Shown piece after piece: positions 1 to 13,216 of a DNA stretch of 64,000 nt (its first letter is position 1; every line of letters starts with the position of its first letter). This DNA is from Deinococcus sedimenti. GTDB lineage: Bacteria > Deinococcota > Deinococci > Deinococcales > Deinococcaceae. The notes beneath the pieces were generated by a model. It searched no databases. It was not told the origin of the DNA and worked only from the letters and a program-made list of their open reading frames with translations. A program made the position numbers and the translations under genes. The stretch lies in the NCBI RefSeq assembly GCF_014648135.1, contig NZ_BMQN01000005.1, forward strand, positions 1 through 64,000. The letters run 5' to 3'.

Positions 1-96
1 GCCGCTTGCGGCCGAGACGCACGACCCCGCTCGTTTCACCTCGTCTTGCTTCACTCCCGACGGTCAATTGACCGCCGTGAGGAATGACAAATCAAG
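1..96 (+). other. Spacer upstream of 5S rRNA
   Basis: No convincing coding sequence is seen. The stretch holds a small GCCGC/GCGGC hairpin at 1-12 and a perfect 14-bp palindrome CGGTCAATTGACCG at 61-74, about 22 bases before the 5S gene. By position it is probably the 23S-5S spacer or a 5S leader, with the palindrome as a possible processing stem. The 23S gene itself is not in the window, so this is inference. Confidence 0.4.
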
Positions 97-225
<129 letters not shown>

Positions 226-284
226 ATACCACCACCGTCACTCACGAGTGACGTGCACAGACCGCGCCGCTTCTCGGCGCGACA

Positions 285-362
<78 letters not shown>

Positions 363-367
363 ATTCA

Positions 368-400
368 CCCCCCACCTCGAAAGAAGTGGGGGCTTTTTTA
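368..400 (+). terminator. Intrinsic terminator of tRNA-Gly
   Basis: Stem CCCCCAC (369-375) with GTGGGGG (386-392), then CTTTTTTATT. Typical rho-independent terminator seven bases after the tRNA. Confidence 0.85.
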
Positions 401-417
401 TTGCCTGCACTCGAAAG

Positions 418-450
418 GGCCGCCCTCGTTGATCTGGAGGGCGGCCTGTT
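418..450. terminator. Strong hairpin, probably bidirectional terminator
   Basis: Perfect 10-bp stem GGCCGCCCTC (418-427) with GAGGGCGGCC (437-446), followed on the plus strand by TGTTTTCTCTT. It also lies just past the stop codon of the antisense PPK2 remnant and may be the original terminator of that gene. Confidence 0.6.
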
Positions 451-464
451 TTCTCTTGCTGGAT

Positions 465-1786
<1,322 letters not shown>

Positions 1787-1878
1787 AAATCAAGGCACGC
1801 GACCTTTTCACAACCTTCATGCTCCAGTCAGATAGCGGTCATGTGCGATGAAATCGGCCTTTTAGGCCATTCTCAGGG

Positions 1879-1908
1879 TTGACCCGGTCTCTTTCATGCC
1901 TGTATCAT
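1879..1908 (+). promoter_or_regulatory. Promoter of slpA with long leader
   Basis: TTGACC (1879-1884), an 18-base spacer, then TATCAT (1903-1908). The predicted start near 1915 leaves a leader of about 160 bases before slpA. The leader contains CTGACA/TGTCAG and GGCGA/TCGCC pairings around 1918-1953 and 1976-2011, and a GGGGG ribosome binding site just before the ATG. A long folded leader fits a highly expressed surface-layer mRNA. Confidence 0.75.
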
Positions 1909-2074
1909 CCGCCTGATCTGACACTTCTGAACCGACAGGCAAAGAATGTCAGGTTGCGCGAAGGACCACAGGAACGGCGAACAGCTCTGGGAGAGGAAAC
2001 CCGGCAACTCGCCCCACCGTCACCTTCAGAGCCGAGAACGTGCTCCGCCGCGCGACGACCTTTTGGGGGTTCAT

Positions 2075-5272
<3,198 letters not shown>

Positions 5273-5291
5273 ACCTAATCTGATGAATAAA

Positions 5292-5321
5292 ATCCCCGCT
5301 CCGTGCGGGGGTTTTTCTTTT
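5292..5321 (+). terminator. Intrinsic terminator of slpA
   Basis: CCCCGC (5294-5299), loop, GCGGGG (5305-5310), then GTTTTTCTTTT. Confidence 0.9.
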
Positions 5322-5376
5322 GATGTTGTGCGAGCAGGTGTGCGTTCCTGGAGTAGCAAATCGGTAGAATCGCTAC

Positions 5377-6321
5377 ATGATTGCTGTGTTTGGTCACCTG
5401 AACCCCGATACCGATGCCATCACGGCCGCGCTGGTGTACGCGCGGCTCCTGACCCGCCAGGGCGTCGAAGCCACCGCGTACCGTCTGGGCGACCTGAACT
5501 TCGAGACGGCCTTCGTCCTGCAGGAAGCTGGAGTGGGCGCTCCGGCGTTGCTGCCTGAACTGCCCGCCGGGGCGCCCGTGGCCCTCGTGGATCACAACGA
5601 GAGCGCCCAGTCCACTCCGAACCTTGCGGAGCTGAACGTCACGCGGGTCGTGGACCACCACAAGCTGGGCGACCTGACGACCTCGCAGCCGCCCTACCTG
5701 CGCTTCGAGCCGGTGGGCTGCACGGGGACGATCCTGCTGAAACTGCACCGCGAGGCGGGCCTGCCGGTTGAGGCGCTGGACGCCCGGTTGATGCTCAGCG
5801 CGATCCTGAGTGACACGCTGCACTTCCGCAGCCCGACCACCACCCAGGAGGACCGCGACGCAGTGGCGTTCCTGGCGCCCGCGGCGGGCATCGAGGACGT
5901 CGAGGCGTACGCGCTGGCGATGTTCGCTGCGAAGAGCGACCTGGGGGACACCCCGGCGGACACGCTGCTGCGCATGGACTACAAGGTGTTCCCGTTCGGG
6001 GACGTGGTCGCGCCGCACAGCTGGGGCATCGGCGTGATCGAGACCACCAATCCCGGCTACGTGTTCGGGCGTCAGGCGGAACTGCTCGCCGCGATGGATC
6101 AGGCCAAGGCGCAGGACGGCTTGAGCGGCGTGCTGCTGAGCGTCGTGGACATCCTGAACGAGACGAACCGCACGCTGGTCCTGAGCGCTACCGAGGAGAA
6201 GGTGCTGCGCGAGGCCTTCGGCGCCGACGTGGACGGTCGGGTGGCAGACCTGGGCGGCCGGATCAGCCGCAAGAAGCAGATCGTGCCGACCCTGGAAGGG
6301 TACTTCGCGCCGCTGAGCTGA
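5377..6321 (+). CDS. ppaC: Manganese-dependent inorganic pyrophosphatase (family II)
   Basis: Hydrolyses pyrophosphate and so pulls biosynthetic reactions forward. The 314-residue protein is a DHH-superfamily phosphoesterase: metal ligands lie in the N-terminal GHLNPDTD motif (His7, Asp11, Asp13), in VDHN near residue 72 and in the DHHK motif near 95, and the C-terminal substrate-binding SRKKQ motif is near 299-303. Length fits the non-CBS form of the family. The start is an ATG six bases after TAGAAT (5365-5370), with no Shine-Dalgarno sequence, so the mRNA is probably leaderless. It lies between slpA and folC. Confidence 0.96.
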   Translation: MIAVFGHLNPDTDAITAALVYARLLTRQGVEATAYRLGDLNFETAFVLQEAGVGAPALLPELPAGAPVALVDHNESAQSTPNLAELNVTRVVDHHKLGDLTTSQPPYLRFEPVGCTGTILLKLHREAGLPVEALDARLMLSAILSDTLHFRSPTTTQEDRDAVAFLAPAAGIEDVEAYALAMFAAKSDLGDTPADTLLRMDYKVFPFGDVVAPHSWGIGVIETTNPGYVFGRQAELLAAMDQAKAQDGLSGVLLSVVDILNETNRTLVLSATEEKVLREAFGADVDGRVADLGGRISRKKQIVPTLEGYFAPLS

Positions 6322-6395
6322 ACCCCGCCGACCTGATGGCCCGCTTCCCGCACAGGGGGCGGGCCTCTGGCGTTCCGTCGTCCTATGCTGGGCGG

Positions 6396-7667
6396 ATGAC
6401 TGATTCTGGTGACCTCTCTGGTGACTTGGCGTGGGTGTTCGCGCGGCAGCGCTTCGGGATGCACCCCGGCCTGGGGCGGGTGGAGGCCCTGCTGTCGCGG
6501 CTGGGTGACCCGCAGCGGGCGTTCCGGACGGTGCTGGTGGGCGGCACGAACGGCAAGGGGTCCACGGCGGCGTCCCTGGCGGCCATGCTGCGCGCCGGGG
6601 GTGTGCGTACGGGCCTGTTCACCAGCCCGCACCTGACGCGCTTCACCGAGCGGTTTGTGGTGGACGGCACGGAACTCCCGGAGGCGGAGGTCACGGCGGC
6701 CCTCGCGGAGCTGCGGCCGCACGCGGAGGAGGTGGGCGCGTCGTTCTTCGAGGTGATCACGGCGCTGGGCGCCGAGCTGTTCCGCGGGGCGGGCGTGGAG
6801 GTCGCCGTGATGGAGGTCGGGCTGGGCGGTCGGCTGGACGCCACGAACGCCCTCGATCCGGTCCTGAGCGTCCTGACGAACGTGGGCCTGGATCACACCG
6901 AGGTGCTGGGCGATACCCGCGAGGCGATCGCGCGGGAGAAGGCGGGCATCCTGCGCGCGGGGCGTCCGGCGGTGACGGGCGTGGCGGCGGACCTCCGGCT
7001 CATCCTGCGTGCCGAGGGCGCGGACCTGTGGGCGCTGGGCGAGGAGGCGCACCTGAGCGTGCAGGGGCGCGGCTGGGACGGCTCGGACGTCACGGTGGGC
7101 AGCCCGGCGGGCACGGTCACGCTGCGTACGCCGCTGCTGGGCGCGCACGGCGCGGCGAACGCGGGACTGGCGGCGCTGGCCGCCCTGCGCCTGGGCCTGA
7201 GTCCCGAGGCGGTGCAGGCGGGCGCGCAGGCGACGCAGTGGCCGGGTCGTTTGGAGGTCATCCCCTGGCGGGGCACGCGAGTGCTGCTGGACGGCGCGCA
7301 CAACCCGGACGGCGCGCAGGCGGTCGCGGCGGCCCTGCAGAGCCTGGGCGTGGACCGCCTGCCGCTGGTGTTCGGCGCGGCGGGCGACAAGGACCTCGCG
7401 GGGGTCGCGGCGGCCCTGCGGCCCCTGGCGTCCGAGGTGATCCTCACGCGGGCCGCGCTGAGTCCCCGCGCAGCGGACCCGGCTGGTCTGGCCCACCTCT
7501 TCCCGGAGGTGCCGCTGACCGTTACGGACAGCCCCCAGGCGGCGCTGGCGGCCCTGGGGGACCGGCGTGCTCCGCAGGCGCTGGTGTGCGGCAGCCTGTA
7601 CCTGCTGGGTGAGGTCCGCCCCCTGCTGCTGGGTCAGGCGGCCGAGGACCGCGAGCGCTGGCAGTGA
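6396..7667 (+). CDS. folC: Bifunctional folylpolyglutamate/dihydrofolate synthase
   Basis: Adds glutamate to dihydropteroate or to reduced folates. The 423-residue protein shows the Mur-ligase-like ATP site VGGTNGKGSTAASLAAML, the FTSPHLTRFTER folate loop, EVGLGGRLDATN and, in the C-terminal domain, LLDGAHNPDGAQAV. An in-frame start 60 bases upstream was rejected because it adds residues unlike the family and because TATGCT at 6384-6389 lies six bases before this ATG, the leaderless arrangement seen at many genes here. Confidence 0.95.
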   Translation: MTDSGDLSGDLAWVFARQRFGMHPGLGRVEALLSRLGDPQRAFRTVLVGGTNGKGSTAASLAAMLRAGGVRTGLFTSPHLTRFTERFVVDGTELPEAEVTAALAELRPHAEEVGASFFEVITALGAELFRGAGVEVAVMEVGLGGRLDATNALDPVLSVLTNVGLDHTEVLGDTREAIAREKAGILRAGRPAVTGVAADLRLILRAEGADLWALGEEAHLSVQGRGWDGSDVTVGSPAGTVTLRTPLLGAHGAANAGLAALAALRLGLSPEAVQAGAQATQWPGRLEVIPWRGTRVLLDGAHNPDGAQAVAAALQSLGVDRLPLVFGAAGDKDLAGVAAALRPLASEVILTRAALSPRAADPAGLAHLFPEVPLTVTDSPQAALAALGDRRAPQALVCGSLYLLGEVRPLLLGQAAEDRERWQ

Positions 7668-7728
7668 CCCCCTGCGTGCCTCCGCCAGATGGCGGATCGG
7701 CCCGCTCGGAGCGCTACCCTGAGAGGTG

Positions 7729-9213
7729 ATGACCACCTTCGATGAACTGAGCCGCCGCCTGGGTCAGGTGAGCGATCTGGGCGCCGCCGCGAGCCTGCTG
7801 TCCTGGGAGCAGGAGACCTTCATGCCGCCCGAGGCGGCCCGCGTGCGCGGCCTGCAACTCGCGACCCTGGCGGGCCTCTCGCACGAGCTGTTCACCGCTC
7901 CCGAGACCGGCGCTCTGCTGGACTGCGCGCAGCCCGACGGCGACACGCAGGCGGCGATCGTGCGGGTCGCGCGGCGCGACTACGCGAAGGCCACGCGCCT
8001 CCCCACATCGTTCGTGGAGGACCGTACCCGCGCGCAGAACGAGGCGCACCACGCCTGGATTCACGCCCGCCAGCACAGCGACTTCGCCGGTTTTGCGCCG
8101 TACCTGGAACGCATGATGGACCTCGCGCGCCGTCAGGCCGACCTGATGGGCTTCGACGAGCACCCCTACGACGCCCTGATCGACGACTACGAGCCCGGCA
8201 TGCGCGCCGCGCAGGTCAGGGCGGTATTCGCGGACCTGCGGGACCGCACGCTGCCGCTGCTGGAGCGGATCCGCGCCGCCGGGGACGCCGCCGACTACCG
8301 CGTCCTGACCCGCCCGTTCCCCGCCGAGGCGCAGAAGGCCTTCGCGTGGCGCGTGGCGGGCGAGGCGTTCGGCCTGAATGGCGACTTCGCCCGGCAGGAC
8401 GAGAGTGCGCACCCGTTCCAGTCGAACTTCAGCCGCAGCGACATCCGCATCACGACCCGCGTCGAGGAGTACTGGCCTGCGTGCCTGTTCGGCACGTGGC
8501 ACGAGGCCGGGCACGCCATGTACGAGCGCGGCGTGCACGAACGGTGGGAGCGCACCCCGGTGTCTGCCGGGGCGAGCCTGGGCGTGCACGAGAGCCAGTC
8601 GCGGATGTTCGAGAACCTGCTGGGCCGCAGCCTGCCGTTCTGGCAGCGCTACTTCCCGCAGCTGCAGGAGGCCGCGCCGCAGGTCACGGCGGGCCTGGAC
8701 GCGGCGGCGCTGTACCGCGCGGTGAACCGAGTGAACCCCAGCCTGATCCGCGTGGAGGCGGACGAGGTCACGTACAACTTCCACATCATGCTGCGCTTCG
8801 AGCTGGAACTCGCGCTGCTGGAGGGCTCTCTGAGTGTCCGCGACCTGCCCGAGGCGTGGAACGCGAAGATGCAGGCGTACCTGGGCCTCACGCCGCCGGA
8901 CGACGCGTCGGGCGTGCTGCAGGACATCCACTGGTCGGCGGGATTGATCGGGTACTTCCCGACGTACACGCTGGGGAACCTCCTGAGCGTGCAGCTGCTG
9001 GAGGCCGCCCGCCAGGACGCCGGGGTCGCGGCGGGCATCGACCGCGCCGAGTACGGCCCACTGCGCGCGTGGCTGGTCGAGCAGGTGCACCAGCACGGCC
9101 GCAGCCTGACGCCCGCCGAGCTGACCGTGCAGGCCACCGGCCGGCCCCTGAATGCCGACCCGTACGTGGCGTACCTGACGCGCAAGTACGGCGAGATCTA
9201 CAACCTGAACTGA
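7729..9213 (+). CDS. M32-family metallocarboxypeptidase (Taq-type carboxypeptidase)
   Basis: Zinc carboxypeptidase that trims C-terminal residues from peptides, probably cytosolic since no signal peptide is present. The 494-residue length is usual for the family. The HEAGH zinc motif is at about 258-262, the glutamate ligand motif GVHESQSR near 285, and the downstream YNFHIMLRFELE and GYFPTYTLGNL blocks are all present. A GTG directly before the ATG could also serve as start; the ATG was chosen because TACCCT sits eight bases upstream, implying a leaderless or near-leaderless transcript. It is the last gene of the ppaC-folC direction before a convergent small gene. Confidence 0.95.
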   Translation: MTTFDELSRRLGQVSDLGAAASLLSWEQETFMPPEAARVRGLQLATLAGLSHELFTAPETGALLDCAQPDGDTQAAIVRVARRDYAKATRLPTSFVEDRTRAQNEAHHAWIHARQHSDFAGFAPYLERMMDLARRQADLMGFDEHPYDALIDDYEPGMRAAQVRAVFADLRDRTLPLLERIRAAGDAADYRVLTRPFPAEAQKAFAWRVAGEAFGLNGDFARQDESAHPFQSNFSRSDIRITTRVEEYWPACLFGTWHEAGHAMYERGVHERWERTPVSAGASLGVHESQSRMFENLLGRSLPFWQRYFPQLQEAAPQVTAGLDAAALYRAVNRVNPSLIRVEADEVTYNFHIMLRFELELALLEGSLSVRDLPEAWNAKMQAYLGLTPPDDASGVLQDIHWSAGLIGYFPTYTLGNLLSVQLLEAARQDAGVAAGIDRAEYGPLRAWLVEQVHQHGRSLTPAELTVQATGRPLNADPYVAYLTRKYGEIYNLN

Positions 9214-9214
9214 A

Positions 9215-9258
9215 GGGAAAAGAGGGCGCCCCGACCAGTCAACGGTCGGGGCGCCCTC
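9215..9258 (-). terminator. Terminator of the 83-residue gene
   Basis: Perfect 15-bp stem GAGGGCGCCCCGACC (9222-9236) with its complement (9244-9258). Read on the minus strand it is followed by TTTTCCCTTC, so it ends the leftward gene; on the plus strand no T-run follows but the hairpin may still stop read-through from the carboxypeptidase. Confidence 0.8.
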
Positions 9259-9284
9259 TGCGGTGCTGGCGCTGCAGTGCTGGC

Positions 9285-9536
9285 TTACACGGCCTGGCGG
9301 CGCTGGGCGTTCGTGACGAGGTACGCGCGGGCGGAGTTCAGCCACGTCTGCGCGAGGTCGCTGTGGGGGTGCTGGCGTTCACGCAGCGCCTGGACGCTGA
9401 GGTTCAGCTGGCGTTCGACGCGGCGGACGGCGCCCAGGCCGCCCTCGTTCTCGACCTCAATCAGGGTGTTCAGGAGGGTGGTGGGGTGGGCGTAGCCGAC
9501 GCGGATGCTTTCAGCGATGGTGTCCAGGGCGCGCAT
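9285..9536 (-). CDS. Small conserved-looking protein of unknown function, divergent from ddrO
   Basis: An 83-residue, probably helical cytosolic protein that I do not recognise. It has no signal peptide or membrane segment. It is rich in Leu, Arg and Gln and contains LLNTLIEVENEGG and WLNSARAYL. Its reality is supported by a ribosome binding site (AAGGAG before the ATG), by its own promoter (TTGCCC, 17 bases, TAAGAT) and by a strong terminator. It is transcribed away from ddrO from the same intergenic region and might share its regulation. Confidence 0.75.
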   Translation of the reverse strand: MRALDTIAESIRVGYAHPTTLLNTLIEVENEGGLGAVRRVERQLNLSVQALRERQHPHSDLAQTWLNSARAYLVTNAQRRQAV

Positions 9537-9619
9537 GGGGGGACTCCTTCCCGCCCACGGTGGGCGGCGAGGCGAGCAGGGTGAAATTCTGCTGTGGGCG
9601 AATCCTTCTTGTGATTACG

Positions 9620-9648
9620 ATCTTAGCAGAGGGGATCGTGAAGGGCAA
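9620..9648 (-). promoter_or_regulatory. Promoter of the 83-residue gene
   Basis: On the minus strand TTGCCC (9643-9648), a 17-base spacer, then TAAGAT (9620-9625). Transcription would start near 9613 and give a leader of about 75 bases. It lies back-to-back with the ddrO promoter, about 25 bases away. Confidence 0.65.
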
Positions 9649-9660
9649 GAAGGGTTAATC

Positions 9661-9700
9661 CTTATTCTGTCTTGACCGTAGCGGGGGGTGGTGTTACACT
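9661..9700 (+). promoter_or_regulatory. Promoter of ddrO with a candidate RDRM operator over the -35 box
   Basis: TTGACC (9672-9677), a 17-base spacer, TACACT (9695-9700). The -35 region lies in TTCTGTCTTGACCGTA, an imperfect inverted repeat with a GTC..GAC core. It resembles the published radiation/desiccation response motif (RDRM) half-sites but is one base shorter in the centre than the 17-bp consensus I remember. Known ddrO genes are autorepressed through an RDRM, so an operator here is expected. Confidence 0.65.
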
Positions 9701-9834
9701 CCAACCAAGGCTCCCGTATTCTGCCCACAGGCAAACCCTGGGGCAGCCGGACGGAACCCCAGGCGGCACGCGCCCCCCAGCCCCCAGCGGGCCGGTCCAG
9801 GCGTGAGGCCACGCCGCAGCCGAGGAGGTGAAAC

Positions 9835-10224
<390 letters not shown>

Positions 10225-10235
10225 CGTTCAGTGCC

Positions 10236-10272
10236 AATAAACCCCCACCTGCACGGGTGGGGGCTTCTTGTG
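10236..10272 (+). terminator. Terminator of ddrO
   Basis: AATAAA, then CCCCCACC (10242-10249) with GGTGGGGG (10256-10263), then CTTCTTGTGG. Confidence 0.8.
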
Positions 10273-10294
10273 GTCCAGTCAGCTTGTGATCCGG

Positions 10295-11980
10295 TCAGGC
10301 CGCCTGCGGTTCCAGTGGAACTTCAGTCGGGCTGACCGTGCGGCTCAGCAGCAGCGTGCCCGCGCCCCAGGTGCCGCCTACCACCGCCAGCGCGAACGCC
10401 AGTGGCGGCAGACTCAGGCTGGCGGCCACGGCGCTCAGGCCCACCATGGCCCCCACCGCGTCCGGGACGGGCAGTCCCGCCCGATACGCCAGCGCGCGGC
10501 CCGCGTCGTACGCGCTGACGCTCAGGCCGACCGCGATCAGCAGCACCGCCAGCGCCGCCGCCAGCAGCGCCGGGCCCAGCAGGCCCGCCAGCGCCAGTCC
10601 ACCCGCTGGGCCCAGCAGCGCCGCCAGGGACAGCACGCCCAGCGCCAGCGTCCGAACCGGCGCGTGCCGCTGCCGCCGCGCGAGCATCGGCGCCAGACCC
10701 GACACGAACAGCAGCAGCAGCGCCCCACCCGTCAGACCCACGAACACCTGCGGCCACGCCGCGCCGCCCAGCCAGCCCAGCACGGGGCGGAACGCGGCGG
10801 CCGTCACGGCTCCCAGCCCGCTCGGCGCCGGAATCTCGCGGGCGGCACTGTCACCGGGCGCCTGCCCCAGCAGCGCCGTGACGGACCCGCCCACCTGCGC
10901 GCCGGTCTCGCGGCGGATGTCGCCCAGCAGGGTCACGACCTGACCCTCCACGCGCGCGTCGGGGGCGAGCAGGACGTTCCCGCCCGCCGCGAGCACGTTG
11001 CCCTGCACGGTCCCGCGCACCACCACGTCCCGCCCGAAACTGACGGTGCCGTGCGTGACCACCCCGTACAGCGCCGGGAGGGTCAGCGCCGCGCTGAGCG
11101 CGAAGGCCAGCCCCCCGAAGCGCTGCGTGGCCGGCGCGGGCCGCCACGTCACGGCGGCGCTCGTCAACAGCAGCAGCAGCAGGCCCACCCCGGCCAGTGG
11201 CGACACCTGCGCCAGCAGCGTCTGCAGCACCAGCGCGCCCGCCGCAAGGTTCGGCCACGCGGTCGACACGGCCAGCGCCGTCAGCGCCACCAGCAGGGAC
11301 ACCACCATGATCAGCGGCGCCGGGTTGCGGGGACGGTTCCCGATCAGCGCCGCCGCCGCGGCCGGTGCCGGTGAGAGCACCTCCGCCGGGGTGAGCCGCA
11401 CCTGCTGCGCCACGGCCGCCGCCACGCTGCCCGGCATCGCGGGAACCGGCGCCCCCAGCGTGCGGTCCAGGCGCAGGTCCTGCACGACGCTGGCCGCCAC
11501 TGAACGTGGCAGCGGCGGAGCGGCCAGATGAGCCCCCAGCGAGACCTCCCGCACGGTTGCGGCCGCCACGCTCCGGGGCAGGGGTGGCCGGTCCTGCTGG
11601 AGATCACGGTGGAGGCGCACGTCCTGAACGACGGACGCGGCCACACTGCGCGGCAGGGCCGGCAGAGCACCCAGTCGGGCGGTCAGGGCCACCTCCGTGG
11701 CGACGTGGGCGGCCACCGTATGGGGCAGGGGAGGGGTGGCCAGCCGGACGGAAAGCCTGATGTCGCTCGCCACGTCGGCCGCCACGCTGCGTGGCGGGAC
11801 CGGCGTGGTCCGCAGCAGGGCCGACACGCGGGCCAGTCGCTGCCGCTGCGCCTGTACCGCGGCCTGTGGGAAGCCCTGCAGCCGCTCGGCTTCGGCGGGG
11901 GTCAGGTCACCGTCCGCCTCGCGGTGCAGCAGCTCCAGCCACGCCCGTCCATCCCCCGATTGAAGAGTCTCCACGCCCAT
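10295..11980 (-). CDS. Membrane protein with six N-terminal repeats and a bactofilin-like segment
   Basis: A 561-residue protein of unknown role. Residues about 8-35 (LELLHREADGDLTPAEAERL) resemble the start of anti-sigma factors, but no zinc-binding Cys/His set is present. About 58-205 holds six imperfect repeats of 23-25 residues with the core PPLPRSVAASVVQDVRL. A hydrophobic region follows near 220-310. Around 325-385 is a stretch of short Gly/Val strands (VVVRGTVQGNVLAAGGNVLL, then VEGQVVTLLGDI) like polymer-forming bactofilin repeats. The C-terminal third has about four to five membrane helices. It may sense or scaffold at the membrane, but this is inference. It converges on ddrO and lies downstream of moaC with a 15-base gap. 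Confidence 0.8.
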   Translation of the reverse strand: MGVETLQSGDGRAWLELLHREADGDLTPAEAERLQGFPQAAVQAQRQRLARVSALLRTTPVPPRSVAADVASDIRLSVRLATPPLPHTVAAHVATEVALTARLGALPALPRSVAASVVQDVRLHRDLQQDRPPLPRSVAAATVREVSLGAHLAAPPLPRSVAASVVQDLRLDRTLGAPVPAMPGSVAAAVAQQVRLTPAEVLSPAPAAAAALIGNRPRNPAPLIMVVSLLVALTALAVSTAWPNLAAGALVLQTLLAQVSPLAGVGLLLLLLTSAAVTWRPAPATQRFGGLAFALSAALTLPALYGVVTHGTVSFGRDVVVRGTVQGNVLAAGGNVLLAPDARVEGQVVTLLGDIRRETGAQVGGSVTALLGQAPGDSAAREIPAPSGLGAVTAAAFRPVLGWLGGAAWPQVFVGLTGGALLLLFVSGLAPMLARRQRHAPVRTLALGVLSLAALLGPAGGLALAGLLGPALLAAALAVLLIAVGLSVSAYDAGRALAYRAGLPVPDAVGAMVGLSAVAASLSLPPLAFALAVVGGTWGAGTLLLSRTVSPTEVPLEPQAA

Positions 11981-11995
11981 ACGGTCCTTCTACGT

Positions 11996-12529
11996 TCAAC
12001 CTTCGCCAGAAGTTCCCGCGCCCCCGGACCGGGCCACGTAATCGCCGCTCTTCCCGCCGGACTTCCCGAGCAGGCGCACCCCGGTCACCTCAATGGCCTT
12101 GCTGGCCGCCTTGAGCATGTCGTACACGTTCAGCGCCGCGACCGTCACCGCCGTCAGGGCCTCCATCTCAACCCCCGTCGGGGCAGTCGTGCGGACCCGC
12201 GCCCACACGTACACGCCCGCGTCCTCCAGCGTCACGCGCACCTCCGCGCCCGACACCGGAATCGGGTGACACAGCGTGATCAGGTCCGACGTGCGCTTGC
12301 AGCCCGACAGACCGGCCAGCCGGGCCACGGTCAGCGGATCACCCTTCGGGTTGGTCCCTGCCTCCAGGGCCGAGCGCGCCTCCGGCGGCAGGCGCACCCA
12401 GGCTTCCGCCGTCGCCTCACGTGCCGTGGCGACCTTCCCGGAGACGTCCACCATGCGCGGCAGCCCGTCCCGGAAATGCGTCAACTCCGCCACGTCAGTC
12501 CCCTGGGCCACCTCAGTCCGCTGTGTCAC
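11996..12529 (-). CDS. moaC: Cyclic pyranopterin monophosphate synthase
   Basis: Second step of molybdenum cofactor synthesis, converting the MoaA product to cyclic pyranopterin monophosphate. The protein has the MoaC core: MVDVSGK, then [30 protein letters not shown] with the active-site His, the [11 protein letters not shown] block and DMLKA. The GTG at 12527-12529 overlaps the region where the upstream YceD gene stops (TGA-G-GTG). This start sits in an 18-bp repeat present three times, so the true initiation codon could be any of three in-frame GTGs; the conserved domain begins only after them. No other moa gene lies nearby. Confidence 0.94.
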   Translation of the reverse strand: MTQRTEVAQGTDVAELTHFRDGLPRMVDVSGKVATAREATAEAWVRLPPEARSALEAGTNPKGDPLTVARLAGLSGCKRTSDLITLCHPIPVSGAEVRVTLEDAGVYVWARVRTTAPTGVEMEALTAVTVAALNVYDMLKAASKAIEVTGVRLLGKSGGKSGDYVARSGGAGTSGEG

Positions 12530-12544
12530 CTCAGTCCTCTGGGA
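12491..12544. repeat. Three 18-bp tandem repeats at the yceD/moaC junction
   Basis: CACGTCAGTCCCCTGGGC (12491-12508), CACCTCAGTCCGCTGTGT (12509-12526) and CACCTCAGTCCTCTGGGA (12527-12544). Read on the minus strand each unit carries CTGAnGTG, the stop/start junction between the YceD gene and moaC. The repeats keep the reading frame and add T-Q-R-T-E-V-like hexapeptides to the MoaC N-terminus. Confidence 0.85.
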
Positions 12545-13136
12545 GCTTTAGGTCCGCCAGCGACGCGAACGGATTCTGCTTGGCATGCAACGAGCCCGAC
12601 GGGGTGCCCAGCTCATCGTCGATCTCCTCGACCGGCACCTGCGCCATGTGCTCGCACGGCCCCTCGTTCAGATCGTGCCCGCACACCTGACACAGCCCCT
12701 TGCAGGCCTCGTCGTGCAGCACACTCAGCGGCGCGTTCAGCAGCGTCGTCTCCGCCAGGTACGCACTCAGGTCCAGGTCCGGATCGCCGAACACCAGCAC
12801 CTCCTCACCCGACTCCGCCTCCTCCAGGTACGGCTGTTCCGCCGACGGCTCGTAGCGCATCAGGGTGCCCAGCTGCACCTCCATGGGCACTTCCACGTCC
12901 CGCAGGCAGCGGGCGCACTCCATGATCAGGACCGGCTCGAACGACCCCTGCAGGTACATCTCAGAACCGCCCAGCGTGTTGACTTCCACCTCGAACGGCG
13001 CGGGCGCAGCGAAACGCAGCGTGTGCGTCTCGCCGCCCTGCTCGTACTGGAGGTGATCAAGGTGCCCTTCTGCCTGCGCGTCGTCCAGCGTGGACCGCAT
13101 CAGCGCACCCAGGTGAATCCGAGGTGAATCCGTCAT
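12531..13136 (-). CDS. YceD/DUF177 family protein
   Basis: Homologues (YceD, and the plant ribosome biogenesis factors related to it) are linked to 23S rRNA metabolism and often precede rpmF; here the neighbour is moaC instead. The 201-residue protein has the acidic DUF177 fold with [11 protein letters not shown] in the middle and a Cys cluster [17 protein letters not shown] near the C-terminus, which could bind zinc. A longer reading by 15 codons was rejected: TATGAT lies six bases before this ATG on the minus strand, giving a leaderless transcript. It is translationally coupled to moaC. Confidence 0.85.
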   Translation of the reverse strand: MTDSPRIHLGALMRSTLDDAQAEGHLDHLQYEQGGETHTLRFAAPAPFEVEVNTLGGSEMYLQGSFEPVLIMECARCLRDVEVPMEVQLGTLMRYEPSAEQPYLEEAESGEEVLVFGDPDLDLSAYLAETTLLNAPLSVLHDEACKGLCQVCGHDLNEGPCEHMAQVPVEEIDDELGTPSGSLHAKQNPFASLADLKLPED

Positions 13137-13216
13137 GCCCCCATCATAGAGCCGCGCCGCTGACAGAACCCTGCCCCGCACCTCAAAACGACCGCATTCG
13201 AGGAGCGCCTGCCAGA

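Noticed and set aside
1976..2011. SAM-I riboswitch in the slpA leader
   Set aside because: Only the GAAACCCGGCAAC string matches; the kink-turn, P1 closing helix and other conserved elements are not found, and the downstream gene is a surface protein.
1946..2074. Upstream start of slpA at 1946
   Set aside because: It would put 43 unrelated residues before a textbook signal peptide and lies within the leader downstream of the promoter.
10323..11258. Gly/Ala/Arg-rich frames within the repeat-bearing membrane protein gene
   Set aside because: They are alternative frames of the same strand and strand opposite, with no start signals; the 561-codon frame has coherent membrane helices.
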